From assembly GCF_014638095.1 (NCBI RefSeq), contig NZ_BMFH01000002.1:248001-312000 (forward strand): 64,000 bases of DNA, written 5' to 3'. Below the pieces are notes generated by a model. The model was not told the DNA's origin. It saw only the letters and a list, made by a program, of their open reading frames with translations, and searched no databases. This document shows positions 6,162 through 14,731 of the stretch, in pieces. The translations under genes and the position numbers were made by a program. Within the stretch, counting starts at the first letter, position 1. Every line of letters begins with the position of its first letter. The DNA comes from Muriicola marianensis (lineage in GTDB: Bacteria; Bacteroidota; Bacteroidia; Flavobacteriales; Flavobacteriaceae).

Positions 6162-7916
6162 TCAGTTTTTTTTCGTGCTGATCTTGATCACCCCGTCTTT
6201 GGCACGGTCTCCGTACTCTTTGGTGGCTGCGTCTCCTTTAATTACTTCTACCGTCTCTATTTTACTGGGGGATAGTCCTTCGAATTCCTTCCTGCTCATT
6301 TCCTTGCCGTCTACGATAAAAAGGGGATCCTCTCCCTTGTCACTGTCCAGGAAGAAAAAGGAAGCTCCTTCTTTCTCGATGATCTCAATATCTTCCTCAT
6401 CATCAGAATCCTTGAGAATAAACACGTTTCCTCCTTCTCCTTTCTTAATCTTTTTGATCTGAATGCGCTTTTTGTCTGAATCTTCGCCCATTGCTTCCAA
6501 TTCTGCTTCGGATACTTCTTCCCCATTTATCGTAATTGTCTTTTTACCGTCCTTGATCTCTACCAGAACCTCTTTTTCATCTCCTTCCCCTGAAGAGGTC
6601 CAGGCGAAGCCACCCTTGTGATCTTCGGAAAGTACTTTCATCTTTTTATGGACCTTGTGTTTCCCTTCATGCATTTCTTCATCGTCCGTGTCCACCACTA
6701 TCATTTTGGTATAATTTTTTCCCATAGAATGGGCTGTGTGATGTGAGGCTCCTGAGAAAAAACCAATACTGCGATCCTCTCCATCCCCGGTGACCCTGAA
6801 AGTAAAAGGTTTGATAGGGGTGTCACTGTTCTGGCTGTAATTACCACTGATGCCATTCTCATCCTTATAACTGGCGCTGATAGCTGTGATCTCGCCAGCA
6901 CTATTGCGTTTTATCCCTTTGAATTTGAGGTCTATACCTTGTTCCTTCATGAATTTGGTGTCGGAATCTATCTGTTCATTGGAATAGTCCTTATCGATTC
7001 GGATCTCGATCTTACTGATATTCATTTCCATTGTCACCTCTTTTTCTTTTTCCTGGGCGACTACCCTGGTATTGAAGGTGAAGAGGAATCCCGCAAGCAG
7101 TGGCAGGATTAGGGCGTACTTCAAGGCATTGAGCCGGTTCGATTTTGATTTGTGTAACATGACGATTCGTTTTTTAATTAATGAACTGTAAAATGGGTTA
7201 GTGATTGGTGTATGATGAATATTCGATGATACTTTCAGCAAGGCATACTGGTAGTTTCTCACGGATTTGGTTTGCCTGATCGCACTGGAATCGGCCAGGA
7301 ATTCGAGATTTTGCTGAATATGCTGCTTGTAAAGCCAACTCAGGGGATTAATCCACAATAATATGGTCAGAAGATGGGCGAGTAGCATGTCTACCGAATG
7401 TGCCTGGGCACAGTGGGCTTTTTCGTGCTGCCTGATGGCCTCGAGCTCGCTTTCGCTGAATTGTGAGGGGTTATAGACGATATAATTGAAAAAGGAAAAA
7501 GGGGCGAGGTCCTGATCGGTTTCCACATAGCGTACATCGCCCATCCTATTTATCACGTGATTTCTCAGCAAGCGGTGCAGAGAATAAAGCTGAAACAGAA
7601 ACTTCAACCCGAGAAAAAGCAGACCCGCAATATAAACACCGGAAAGAAGCAGGATCCAGTCAGGTCCCTGTTCTCCTATTGTGGCTACCGCTGATCCCGA
7701 CTGGATGATTTCGGCATTGGGGATCGATACGGGTTCTACGGTAATGTATTTCTTTATTTCCACAAAGGGGAGAAGAAATGAAATCACTATTCCCCCCAGC
7801 AGAAAATGTCGGTTGGCCTCAAAAAACGTTTCCCTTTTCAGGAAAATGAGATACACTCCGAGGAAGAGAACTAAAATTCCGGAAGCTTTGGCCAGGTAGA
7901 TCAGAATGAATTCCAT
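6162..7916 (-). CDS. M56-family (BlaR1-like) membrane metallopeptidase with TonB-plug-like C-terminus
   Basis: A 584-residue inner-membrane sensor/protease. Several hydrophobic segments occur in the first 300 residues, with the zinc motif HEKAH (HExxH) in IRQHEKAHCAQAH near residue 165. The usual membrane segment LILPLLAGFLFTFNTRVVAQ follows near residue 285. The periplasmic part is charged and ends, from about residue 505, with DPLFIVDGKEMSRKEFE and GVIKISTKKN, which resembles a TonB-receptor plug. The BlaI-type repressor lies immediately upstream (2-base gap), so the pair resembles BlaR1/BlaI: the protease is expected to inactivate the repressor on a periplasmic signal. The signal is unknown; no beta-lactamase gene is nearby. 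Confidence 0.92.
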   Translation of the reverse strand: MEFILIYLAKASGILVLFLGVYLIFLKRETFFEANRHFLLGGIVISFLLPFVEIKKYITVEPVSIPNAEIIQSGSAVATIGEQGPDWILLLSGVYIAGLLFLGLKFLFQLYSLHRLLRNHVINRMGDVRYVETDQDLAPFSFFNYIVYNPSQFSESELEAIRQHEKAHCAQAHSVDMLLAHLLTILLWINPLSWLYKQHIQQNLEFLADSSAIRQTKSVRNYQYALLKVSSNIHHTPITNPFYSSLIKKRIVMLHKSKSNRLNALKYALILPLLAGFLFTFNTRVVAQEKEKEVTMEMNISKIEIRIDKDYSNEQIDSDTKFMKEQGIDLKFKGIKRNSAGEITAISASYKDENGISGNYSQNSDTPIKPFTFRVTGDGEDRSIGFFSGASHHTAHSMGKNYTKMIVVDTDDEEMHEGKHKVHKKMKVLSEDHKGGFAWTSSGEGDEKEVLVEIKDGKKTITINGEEVSEAELEAMGEDSDKKRIQIKKIKKGEGGNVFILKDSDDEEDIEIIEKEGASFFFLDSDKGEDPLFIVDGKEMSRKEFEGLSPSKIETVEVIKGDAATKEYGDRAKDGVIKISTKKN

Positions 7917-7918
7917 GA

Positions 7919-8278
7919 CTACTTATTTTTTTCAATCAGATTGATGATTTCCTTTAACTCTTCTACCGAGATCTTTTCTTCTTTGGCAAAGAAGGAGACA
8001 AGACTCTTATAGGAATTATCATAAAAATCGGCTATGGTCTCATTCACAAAGCGCTTTCTGTAGGCCTCTTTGGACACAAGGGGGTAATAGCGATGTGTAT
8101 TTCCAAAGGCCTCATGGCCTACATATCCTTTGTCCTCGAGGTTCCGCACGATGGTGGAAAGAGTGTTGTAATGAGGTGGATCTTCTGTGATCTCTGCCAG
8201 GATCTCCTTGACAAAGGCTTTTTCGAGCCTCCATAGGATCTTCATGACTTCCTCCTCTTTGTTGGTGAGTTTTTTCAT
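7919..8278 (-). CDS. BlaI/MecI/CopY-family transcriptional repressor
   Basis: A 119-residue winged-helix repressor starting MKKLTNKEEEVMKILWRLEK. The recognition region HYNTLSTIVRNLEDKGYVGHEAFGN matches BlaI/MecI proteins, followed by the dimerisation half (YRKRFVNETIADFYDNSYKSLVSFF). I chose the ATG at 8278; a longer frame reaches 8326 but would cross the operators. It is co-transcribed with the downstream M56 protease. Regulation is probably autogenous through the two operator dyads directly upstream, with de-repression after cleavage by the protease. Confidence 0.93.
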   Translation of the reverse strand: MKKLTNKEEEVMKILWRLEKAFVKEILAEITEDPPHYNTLSTIVRNLEDKGYVGHEAFGNTHRYYPLVSKEAYRKRFVNETIADFYDNSYKSLVSFFAKEEKISVEELKEIINLIEKNK

Positions 8279-8304
8279 GGTAAAATATCTTGAATCAAAC
8301 CTAC

Positions 8305-8320
8305 AACTAAAAAAATAGTT
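8305..8320. promoter_or_regulatory. BlaI-type operator, proximal copy
   Basis: The dyad AACTA-N6-TAGTT, preceded by TAC, matches the TACA/TGTA-type dyads bound by BlaI/MecI repressors. It lies 27 bases before the repressor start codon. Confidence 0.7.
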
Positions 8321-8324
8321 ATAC

Positions 8325-8340
8325 AACTAAATTTTTAGTT
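8325..8340. promoter_or_regulatory. BlaI-type operator, distal copy
   Basis: A second AACTA-N6-TAGTT dyad, spaced 20 bases (about two helical turns) from the first, so two dimers could bind the same DNA face. Confidence 0.7.
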
Positions 8341-8448
8341 ATTTAACATTTCTGCGGGTGCTCTATACGGTGATCGAAGAAAACCGCAATCCTTTGAGAG
8401 CTGTGGTCCTAACTTCTCGAATACCTTATATTTACCAAAATTTCAGCA

Positions 8449-9387
8449 TTGCAGTATTTACTTTTTATCATTCTGGGACTGGTACTTCTTATTCTGGGTG
8501 GTAACTGGCTCCTGAAAGCTGCCGTTGCTCTTTCTCTCAGGCTCAGAATTCCGAGGATTATCATCGGAATGACCATCGTCTCCTTCGCTACCTCAGCTCC
8601 GGAACTAATTGTGAGTGTTACTGCGGCGGTAGAGGGTTTTCCCGATCTGGCCCTGGGGAATGTGGTGGGTTCCAATATCGCTAATCTCGGATTGGTACTG
8701 GGGATCATCCTGGTCATGGGGCCCATAGATGTACGTAAAAGCTTTTACGTCACCGACTGGCCCGTAATGATGGCCGCATCCCTCCTGGTTTTTTTTCTGC
8801 TATATTACGACGGGCAGATCAGTGCACTGGAAGGACTGATCATGATCGCATGCCTCTTCCTTTTCCTCGTCTTCTTACTGCGATTCCAGCAACCCGCGGT
8901 AGTAGAGGATCTCGATAAGGCCATCCTGCCCCTGCCATTGTACAAGGCCGTTCTCTTCCTCGGATTGGGTGGAGCCGGGCTGTGGGCGGGTTCTGAACTG
9001 CTGATCTCAGGCGCGGTGGGCCTTGCCGAGTTTTACAGGGTAAGTGAGAGGATCATTGGGATCACCGTGGTTTCCGTAGGGACGAGTATCCCGGAGTTGG
9101 CGGCCTCCGTCATCGCAATATTGAAAAGGGAAAAGTCGATCAGCGTCGGAAACCTCATAGGTTCTAATATCTTTAACCTGTTAGCCGTTCTGGGGATCAC
9201 CTCTTTGGTCCATCCAATCCGGGTCATAGACCAAGGCCTGCTCTCGAACGATATATTCTGGATGCTTGGCTTTGCCTTCGTCGTACTTCCACTGGTCTTC
9301 TTCCCCAAAGGATTAAGGCTGGGATGGCACGATGGCATCGTTCTCCTGGTGTCCTATGCGGCCTTCGTTTACCTCACACTCCTTTAG
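8449..9387 (+). CDS. calcium/sodium antiporter (CaCA family, YrbG-like)
   Basis: A 312-residue inner-membrane exchanger with about ten hydrophobic segments. It has the two inverted alpha-repeats of the family: GMTIVSFATSAPELIVSV near residue 45 and GITVVSVGTSIPELAASV near residue 207. Their acidic residues bind the cation. Each is followed by a GNVVGSNIANL or GNLIGSNIFNL motif. The start is a TTG (8449) with no better alternative close by. It stands alone between the BlaI operon (divergent) and glutamine synthetase (convergent). Confidence 0.93.
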   Translation: MQYLLFIILGLVLLILGGNWLLKAAVALSLRLRIPRIIIGMTIVSFATSAPELIVSVTAAVEGFPDLALGNVVGSNIANLGLVLGIILVMGPIDVRKSFYVTDWPVMMAASLLVFFLLYYDGQISALEGLIMIACLFLFLVFLLRFQQPAVVEDLDKAILPLPLYKAVLFLGLGGAGLWAGSELLISGAVGLAEFYRVSERIIGITVVSVGTSIPELAASVIAILKREKSISVGNLIGSNIFNLLAVLGITSLVHPIRVIDQGLLSNDIFWMLGFAFVVLPLVFFPKGLRLGWHDGIVLLVSYAAFVYLTLL

Positions 9388-9396
9388 ATTACCTCG

Positions 9397-9428
9397 AAAA
9401 AAAAACCGCCAGGGTATTTCCCTGGCGG
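9397..9428 (-). terminator. terminator between the antiporter and glutamine synthetase genes
   Basis: Arms CCGCCAGGG (9406-9414) and CCCTGGCGG (9420-9428) around TATTT. On the minus strand it is followed by nine T residues, so it ends the GSII-like gene. It also lies just after the antiporter stop. Confidence 0.9.
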
Positions 9429-9451
9429 TCTGTAATTGAGCTTTAAAATAG

Positions 9452-10474
9452 TTATGCTGTAGCTTCTATTTTGGCCGACTTCACAGTCTTAACGATCCTT
9501 CCGGCGATCTTGTATGGATCTCCGTTAGATGCAGGCCTCCTGTCTTCCAGCCATCCTTTCCATCCGCGCTCTACAGTAGCGATAGGGATCCTGATAGATG
9601 CACCCCTGTCTGAGATTCCATAGCTGAAATCGTGGATCGAAGCAGTCTCGTGCAATCCGGTAAGACGCTGATCGTTGAATTCTCCATAAACAGCAATGTG
9701 CTCCTTGGCCACAGGCCTGAAGGCTTCACATACTGCTTCATAGACGTCCTTGCTTCCTGCATTTCTCAACAAGCTGTTAGAGAAGTTTGCGTGCATACCG
9801 GAACCGTTCCAGTCACCTTTGACAGGTTTCGGATGGTACTCGATATAGTATCCGTAAGACTCAGTGAGCCTGTCGAGGATATAACGTGCCACCCATACCT
9901 GGTCTCCTGCATTCTTCGCCCCTTTGGCAAAGATCTGGAACTCCCATTGTCCACAGGCCACCTCCTGGTTGATACCTTCGAAATTGATCCCTGCAGCGAT
10001 GCAGATATCTGCGTGCTCTTCCACAAATTGACGCCCGTGTGTATTTTTTCCACCCACTGAGCAGTAGTACATCCCCTGAGGTCCGGGATAACCACCCACA
10101 GGGAATCCCAGAGGAAGCTGCGTATGGTTGTCCATGATAAAATATTCCTGCTCAAAACCGAACCAGAAGTCGTTGTCGTCGTCATCGATCTTGGCTCTGT
10201 GGTTGGTCTCGTGTGGTGTGCCATCGGGATTGAGGACCTCGGTCATTACCAGATACCCGTTATCCCTTGTTGGGTCCGGGAAAATGGCCACAGGCTTCAA
10301 CAGGCAGTCAGATGAATTCCCTTCGGCCTGCTTGGTCGAACTTCCGTCAAATGACCAAATGGGGCAGTCCTCCAGTTTTCCACTGAAATTCTCCTCGATC
10401 TTTGTCTTGCTGCGCATGTTCTGGGTCGGAAAGTATCCATCCAGCCAGATGTATTCCAATTTTGCTTTGCTCAT
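9452..10474 (-). CDS. glutamine synthetase, type II-like
   Basis: A 340-residue enzyme making glutamine from glutamate, ammonia and ATP. It is short and resembles the eukaryote-like GSII group rather than the 470-residue GSI. The beta-grasp part contains IWSFDGSSTKQAEG. The catalytic barrel has FGFEQEYF (metal-binding Glu residues), the ATP/Glu segment NGSGMHANFS, and RGASIRIP near the C-terminus. It is divergent from the GSIII gene across a 213-base regulatory region, pairing two unrelated isoenzymes. There is no adenylylation-site context of the GSI type; regulation is probably transcriptional. Confidence 0.95.
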   Translation of the reverse strand: MSKAKLEYIWLDGYFPTQNMRSKTKIEENFSGKLEDCPIWSFDGSSTKQAEGNSSDCLLKPVAIFPDPTRDNGYLVMTEVLNPDGTPHETNHRAKIDDDDNDFWFGFEQEYFIMDNHTQLPLGFPVGGYPGPQGMYYCSVGGKNTHGRQFVEEHADICIAAGINFEGINQEVACGQWEFQIFAKGAKNAGDQVWVARYILDRLTESYGYYIEYHPKPVKGDWNGSGMHANFSNSLLRNAGSKDVYEAVCEAFRPVAKEHIAVYGEFNDQRLTGLHETASIHDFSYGISDRGASIRIPIATVERGWKGWLEDRRPASNGDPYKIAGRIVKTVKSAKIEATA

Positions 10475-10511
10475 AATCTTGCGAGTTAAATTTTCAAATT
10501 TTTTTGATCGT

Positions 10512-10519
10512 CAAAAATA
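10512..10519 (-). promoter_or_regulatory. -7 promoter element of the GSII-like gene
   Basis: TATTTTTG on the minus strand matches the Bacteroidota -7 element TAnnTTTG, 37 bases before the start codon. A CCCCCC run (minus strand, 10555-10550), half of the nitrogen dyad described below, lies 30 bases upstream of it. Confidence 0.5.
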
Positions 10520-10587
10520 TAGTTTTTGATACCATATATGGAAATTTCTGGGGGGTAATTATCAATAAATTAGACAAAATTATCAAC

Positions 10588-10607
10588 ACCCCTTTTTTTT
10601 AGGGGGT
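10588..10607. promoter_or_regulatory. ACCCC-N9-GGGGGT dyad between the two glutamine synthetase genes
   Basis: ACCCC (10588-10592), nine bases of T-rich spacer, then GGGGGT (10602-10607). The same architecture occurs upstream of glnB-amt at 30902-30928 and 30959-30977. I infer a binding site for a nitrogen-responsive regulator; the protein is unknown. Confidence 0.5.
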
Positions 10608-10652
10608 TCATTGTAAAAAAACTATTTTAATCGAGGATAAGTGCGAATTGTT

Positions 10653-10660
10653 TAATTTTG
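10653..10660 (+). promoter_or_regulatory. -7 promoter element of glnN
   Basis: TAATTTTG matches TAnnTTTG and lies 27 bases before the chosen ATG. It argues against the upstream TTG (10658) being the translation start. Confidence 0.55.
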
Positions 10661-10687
10661 CTCCCACATCCTAAATCAGTCCAGGTT

Positions 10688-12874
10688 ATGTCTACGCAAA
10701 GAACCAATGCCATCAGGGAAAGCAGCAAGCGCAAAACCCGCTCTTTTGTTGAACAGATCAGAAGATCCGAGCTTTTTGGGTCTCATGTTTTTAACGAGGA
10801 TAAGATGGTTCAGTACCTTACCCGTGATGCTTATGAAAGTGTAAAAAATGCCATTTTTACAGGTTCCAAGATCGACCGCAAGATGGCCGACCAGATTGCG
10901 GAATCCATGAAGGCCTGGGCACTCTCTATGGGAGCCACCCACTACACGCATTGGTTCCAGCCCCTCACGGGTGCCACCGCTGAAAAACACGATGCTTTTT
11001 TTGATCTGATGCCAAATGGCAGAGCCCTGGAGAAATTCGGAGGAGGACAACTCGTGCAACAGGAGCCAGACGCCTCCAGCTTCCCCAGCGGCGGTATTCG
11101 AAATACCTTTGAAGCCAGGGGATATACTGCATGGGATCCGTCATCACCGGCTTTTATCTATGGCGCCACCCTTTGTATTCCTACCATTTTTGTTTCCTAT
11201 ACCGGTGAAGCCCTGGACAACAAGGCTCCATTGCTACGCGCTCTCCATGCTGTAGATCAGGCTGCTACCGGGGTAGCCCGCTATTTCGACAAGTCGGTGA
11301 ACAAGGTTATGGCCACCCTGGGGTGGGAACAGGAATACTTCCTGATAGATAAAGCATTGGCCTCTTCACGGCCCGACCTGGTACTCACAGGGCGGACCCT
11401 GGTAGGTCAGGCAGCAGCCAAAGGACAACAGCTAGACGATCATTACTTCGGTGTCATTCCCCGAAGGGCCCTAAATTTTATGAAGGACCTGGAGGTAGAG
11501 TGTACCAAACTCGGTATACCAGTAAAGACCCGGCACAACGAGGTAGCCCCTAACCAGTTTGAACTTGCTCCGGTATTCGAAGAAGCCAACCTGGCGGTGG
11601 ACCACAATCTCCTCCTGATGGACGTTATGGAAAAGGTGGCCGACCGCCACGATTTGAAGGTCCTTTTTCACGAAAAACCTTTTGCGGGGATAAACGGCTC
11701 CGGGAAACACAACAACTGGTCCCTGGCCACAGACACGGGAGTGAACCTGCTAAGCCCCGGTTCCACACCAATGAAAAACCTTCAATTCCTGACCTTCTTT
11801 GTCAATACCATCAAAGCGGTTGACACCTATGAGGAACTGCTCAGGGCTTCCATCGCTTCAGCGACCAATGATCATCGCCTGGGTGCCAATGAAGCCCCGC
11901 CAGCTATTTTTTCCATCTTCATCGGGGAGCAGCTCAGCGCGGTACTCGACGAACTTGAAGGCGTTTCACAGGGTAAACTCTCTCCCGAAGAGAAAACAGA
12001 GCTCAAATTGAATGTGGTCGGAAAAATACCGGAGATCCTGCTCGACAATACGGACCGCAACCGAACTTCTCCCTTTGCCTTCACCGGCAATAAATTCGAG
12101 ATGAGAGGAGTGGGAGCGAAAATGAATTGCGCCAAGCCCATGACGGTCCTCAACACCATAGTTGCGCGCCAGTTGATCGAGTTCAAGAAGGAAGTGGACA
12201 AACTCATAGAAAAGAAAAAACTCAAAAAGGATGAAGCTATCTTCAATGTCCTGAGAGAATATATCAAAGCTTCGAAACGGATCCGTTTTGACGGAGATGG
12301 ATATAGTGAGAACTGGCAAAAAGAGGCCGCCAAAAGGAAGCTTAGCAACAACAAGACTACGCCCGAAGCCCTTGAGATCGTGGTTGCGAAGGCATCGGTC
12401 GACCTTTTCCGTGACATGCAGGTCATGAGCGAAGTAGAGGTAAAGGCCAGGCATGAGGTCGATCTCGAGACGTATATCCTGCAGACCCAGATCGAGGGGA
12501 GGGTTTTCAACGAACTGGTCAATACACAGATCATCCCGGCAGCCATTGCCTACCAGAACAAAGTGATCTCCAATATCAAGGGGATCAAGGAGATTTATGG
12601 ATCCGGTTTTCAGAAACATGCGGAGGCCCAGTTATCTATCCTCGAGGAGATCTCAGGGCATCTGGCAGCTACCCGTAAAAAGTCGGAAGCCATGACCGAA
12701 GCCAGGAAAAAGGCTAATGCAGAAAAGGACATCCGCAAGAAGGCGAATGCCTATTGCCATGAGGTAAGGCCTTATTTCGAGGATATCCGTTACCACTGCG
12801 ATAAGCTGGAGCAATTGGTGGACGATCAGGACTGGCCCCTGGCAAAATACCGGGAACTTCTGTTTATCCGATAA
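10688..12874 (+). CDS. glnN: glutamine synthetase type III
   Basis: A 728-residue GSIII enzyme, the large form typical of Bacteroidota. I start at the ATG 10688 (MSTQRTNAIRESSKRKTRSF); the longer frame opens with a TTG that overlaps the promoter. Characteristic parts are FTGSKIDRKMADQIAESMKAWA near the N-terminus (shown here in part), MATLGWEQEYFLIDK (metal ligands), VKTRHNEVAPNQFELAPVFE (family signature), NGSGKHNNWS (substrate loop) and RNRTSPFAFTGNKFEMRGVG (ATP/Glu binding). The C-terminal third is helical, as in other GSIII. It is divergent from the GSII-like gene, and both presumably respond to ammonia supply. Confidence 0.97.
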   Translation: MSTQRTNAIRESSKRKTRSFVEQIRRSELFGSHVFNEDKMVQYLTRDAYESVKNAIFTGSKIDRKMADQIAESMKAWALSMGATHYTHWFQPLTGATAEKHDAFFDLMPNGRALEKFGGGQLVQQEPDASSFPSGGIRNTFEARGYTAWDPSSPAFIYGATLCIPTIFVSYTGEALDNKAPLLRALHAVDQAATGVARYFDKSVNKVMATLGWEQEYFLIDKALASSRPDLVLTGRTLVGQAAAKGQQLDDHYFGVIPRRALNFMKDLEVECTKLGIPVKTRHNEVAPNQFELAPVFEEANLAVDHNLLLMDVMEKVADRHDLKVLFHEKPFAGINGSGKHNNWSLATDTGVNLLSPGSTPMKNLQFLTFFVNTIKAVDTYEELLRASIASATNDHRLGANEAPPAIFSIFIGEQLSAVLDELEGVSQGKLSPEEKTELKLNVVGKIPEILLDNTDRNRTSPFAFTGNKFEMRGVGAKMNCAKPMTVLNTIVARQLIEFKKEVDKLIEKKKLKKDEAIFNVLREYIKASKRIRFDGDGYSENWQKEAAKRKLSNNKTTPEALEIVVAKASVDLFRDMQVMSEVEVKARHEVDLETYILQTQIEGRVFNELVNTQIIPAAIAYQNKVISNIKGIKEIYGSGFQKHAEAQLSILEEISGHLAATRKKSEAMTEARKKANAEKDIRKKANAYCHEVRPYFEDIRYHCDKLEQLVDDQDWPLAKYRELLFIR

Positions 12875-12925
12875 CCTGAGGCTTACATAATCACTTTGTA
12901 ATGCCTGCAAGTGATTTCATTCTGC

Positions 12926-12933
12926 TATTTTTG
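12926..12933 (+). promoter_or_regulatory. -7 promoter element of purM
   Basis: TATTTTTG fits TAnnTTTG, 24 bases before the GTG start of the next gene. Confidence 0.45.
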
Positions 12934-12956
12934 CTGAGAATCATGAATTTCTGAAC

Positions 12957-14129
12957 GTGGCTGTAAGCAAGCGATACCAACAAAGGGGCGTATCCGCCTC
13001 TAAAGAGGATGTACACAAGGCGATCCGAAACCTCGATAAGGGCCTGTTTCCTAAGGCTTTTTGCAAGATCGTTCCAGATACGCTGACAGGGGATGATGAC
13101 TATTGCCTGGTCATGCATGCAGATGGGGCAGGGACCAAATCTTCTCTGGCGTATATGTACTGGAAAGAAACAGGCGATCTTTCTGTCTGGAAAGGGATCG
13201 CACAGGATGCCCTGGTGATGAATCTGGACGACCTGCTCTGCGTGGGTGTCACGGAGAATATCCTGCTGTCTTCCACCATCGGAAGAAATAAGAATCTAAT
13301 CCCTGGAGAGGTCATCGAGGCCATTATCACAGGGACCGAAGAATTTATTGAAGCCATGGCTTCCCATGGGGTACAGATCCGGTCGACCGGCGGTGAGACC
13401 GCAGACGTGGGAGATCTGGTAAGGACCATCATAGTAGATTCTACAGTTACGGCCCGCATCCACAGGGACCGGGTCATTGACAATGCCCGAATCCGCCCGG
13501 GAGACGTGATCGTGGGCCTGGCATCATTTGGGAAATCGACCTATGAGAAAGAATACAATGGCGGGATGGGAAGCAACGGACTTACCTCTGCTCGCCATGA
13601 CGTTTTTGCGAAGGATCTGGCCGGGCGCTATCCGGAGAGTTATGACCCATCCGTCCCGGACGAACTGGTGTATTCGGGAAGTATGCAGCTGACCGATCCG
13701 GTGGAGGGAGTGCCCCTGGATGCAGGAAAGCTGGTCCTATCGCCTACAAGAACCTATGCCCCGGTGATCCGAAAAATCCTCGAGAAGTACACCCCTTCGG
13801 ATATTCACGGCATGATACACTGCAGTGGAGGGGCTCAGACCAAGATCCTGCATTTCCTTGAAAAGAATCACGTGATCAAAGACAACCTCTTTCCGCTTCC
13901 TCCTTTATTCCGGCTCATTCAGGAGCAGTCGGGCACTGACTGGAAAGAGATGTACCAGGTCTTTAACTGTGGGCACCGCATGGAGCTCTATGTGGAGGAG
14001 AAGATTGCAGCAGATCTGATCGCCATTTCAGAAAGTTTTGGAGTAGAAGCCCGGGTGATTGGAAGGGTGGAGGAGTATTCTGAGAAAAAACTGACCATAA
14101 AAGGCCCACACGGCACCTATATTTATTAA
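12957..14129 (+). CDS. purM: phosphoribosylformylglycinamidine cyclo-ligase (AIR synthase)
   Basis: A 390-residue PurM-family enzyme of the purine pathway, closing the imidazole ring of FGAM with ATP. The N-terminal half has HADGAGTKSSLAY and DALVMNLDDLLCVGV, then STGGETADVGDLVRT. The C-terminal half has VGLASFGKSTYEKEYNGGMG and GMIHCSGGAQTK. It starts with GTG (MAVSKRYQQRGVSASKEDVH). It is longer than the about 345-residue E. coli enzyme, as usual for the Bacteroidota version, whose annotation is sometimes only 'AIR synthase related'. Confidence 0.88.
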   Translation: MAVSKRYQQRGVSASKEDVHKAIRNLDKGLFPKAFCKIVPDTLTGDDDYCLVMHADGAGTKSSLAYMYWKETGDLSVWKGIAQDALVMNLDDLLCVGVTENILLSSTIGRNKNLIPGEVIEAIITGTEEFIEAMASHGVQIRSTGGETADVGDLVRTIIVDSTVTARIHRDRVIDNARIRPGDVIVGLASFGKSTYEKEYNGGMGSNGLTSARHDVFAKDLAGRYPESYDPSVPDELVYSGSMQLTDPVEGVPLDAGKLVLSPTRTYAPVIRKILEKYTPSDIHGMIHCSGGAQTKILHFLEKNHVIKDNLFPLPPLFRLIQEQSGTDWKEMYQVFNCGHRMELYVEEKIAADLIAISESFGVEARVIGRVEEYSEKKLTIKGPHGTYIY

Positions 14130-14182
14130 GGTATACGATTCTGCCATAAGCCGCGTTCTCTAATAAAGAAAACCGCATTGTT

Positions 14183-14608
14183 ATGGAAAGAAAAGCCTTT
14201 TTAAAGACCCTTGGCGCAGGTGCCGCATTTGCCCTGACCTTTCCCTGTGTTCAGGGATGTTCCAAGGATGAGAGCGTTGGCTTGCCTGTACCCACAGGAG
14301 TTGATTTTACCATCGATCTGACTTCCTCTGAAGGTCAGCAACTTCAAAACAACGGAGACTTTATCTTAAAGAACGACGTGGTGGTGGTCAAGAACCTCGA
14401 AGGGAACTTTGTGGCCGCCAGTCAGATCTGCAGCCACCAGCAAACAGATCAGGTAAGGTTTGTGCCTGAACAAGGGGGCATATTCGAGTGCTCGACACAC
14501 GGTTCACAGTTCACACAAACGGGAACTCCCCTGAATCAGATCACGAACAATCCCCTCAAGATTTTCAACACCGAACTCAACGGAGATATCCTGAGAGTTT
14601 TTGAATAA
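14183..14608 (+). CDS. Rieske [2Fe-2S] lipoprotein
   Basis: A 141-residue exported electron carrier. The N-terminus looks like a lipoprotein signal (AFALTFPCVQGC). The iron-sulfur ligands are visible as CSH (C and H) and CSTH (C and H), separated by 17 residues, in QICSHQQ and FECSTHGSQF. This is the normal Rieske spacing. The rest forms the small Rieske beta domain. The partner protein is unknown; purM and prfA neighbours do not suggest one. It could deliver electrons to a periplasmic oxidoreductase. Confidence 0.88.
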   Translation: MERKAFLKTLGAGAAFALTFPCVQGCSKDESVGLPVPTGVDFTIDLTSSEGQQLQNNGDFILKNDVVVVKNLEGNFVAASQICSHQQTDQVRFVPEQGGIFECSTHGSQFTQTGTPLNQITNNPLKIFNTELNGDILRVFE

Positions 14609-14731
14609 ACATGAAAATATCGGGTCCTTTTCTTCAGGGATCGGGGATGTTCCAAGCATATTCCTCCAATAATTTATCTTCCGGGATTGCCCCTAAAAGT
14701 TGTAACTTCGCAGCCTAAGGGAAGTCAGACC

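Noticed and set aside
11872-12619. Two long antisense frames (over 200 codons) opposite glnN
   Set aside because: They are low-complexity shadows (Ser/Leu/Phe-rich) of a confidently identified gene.
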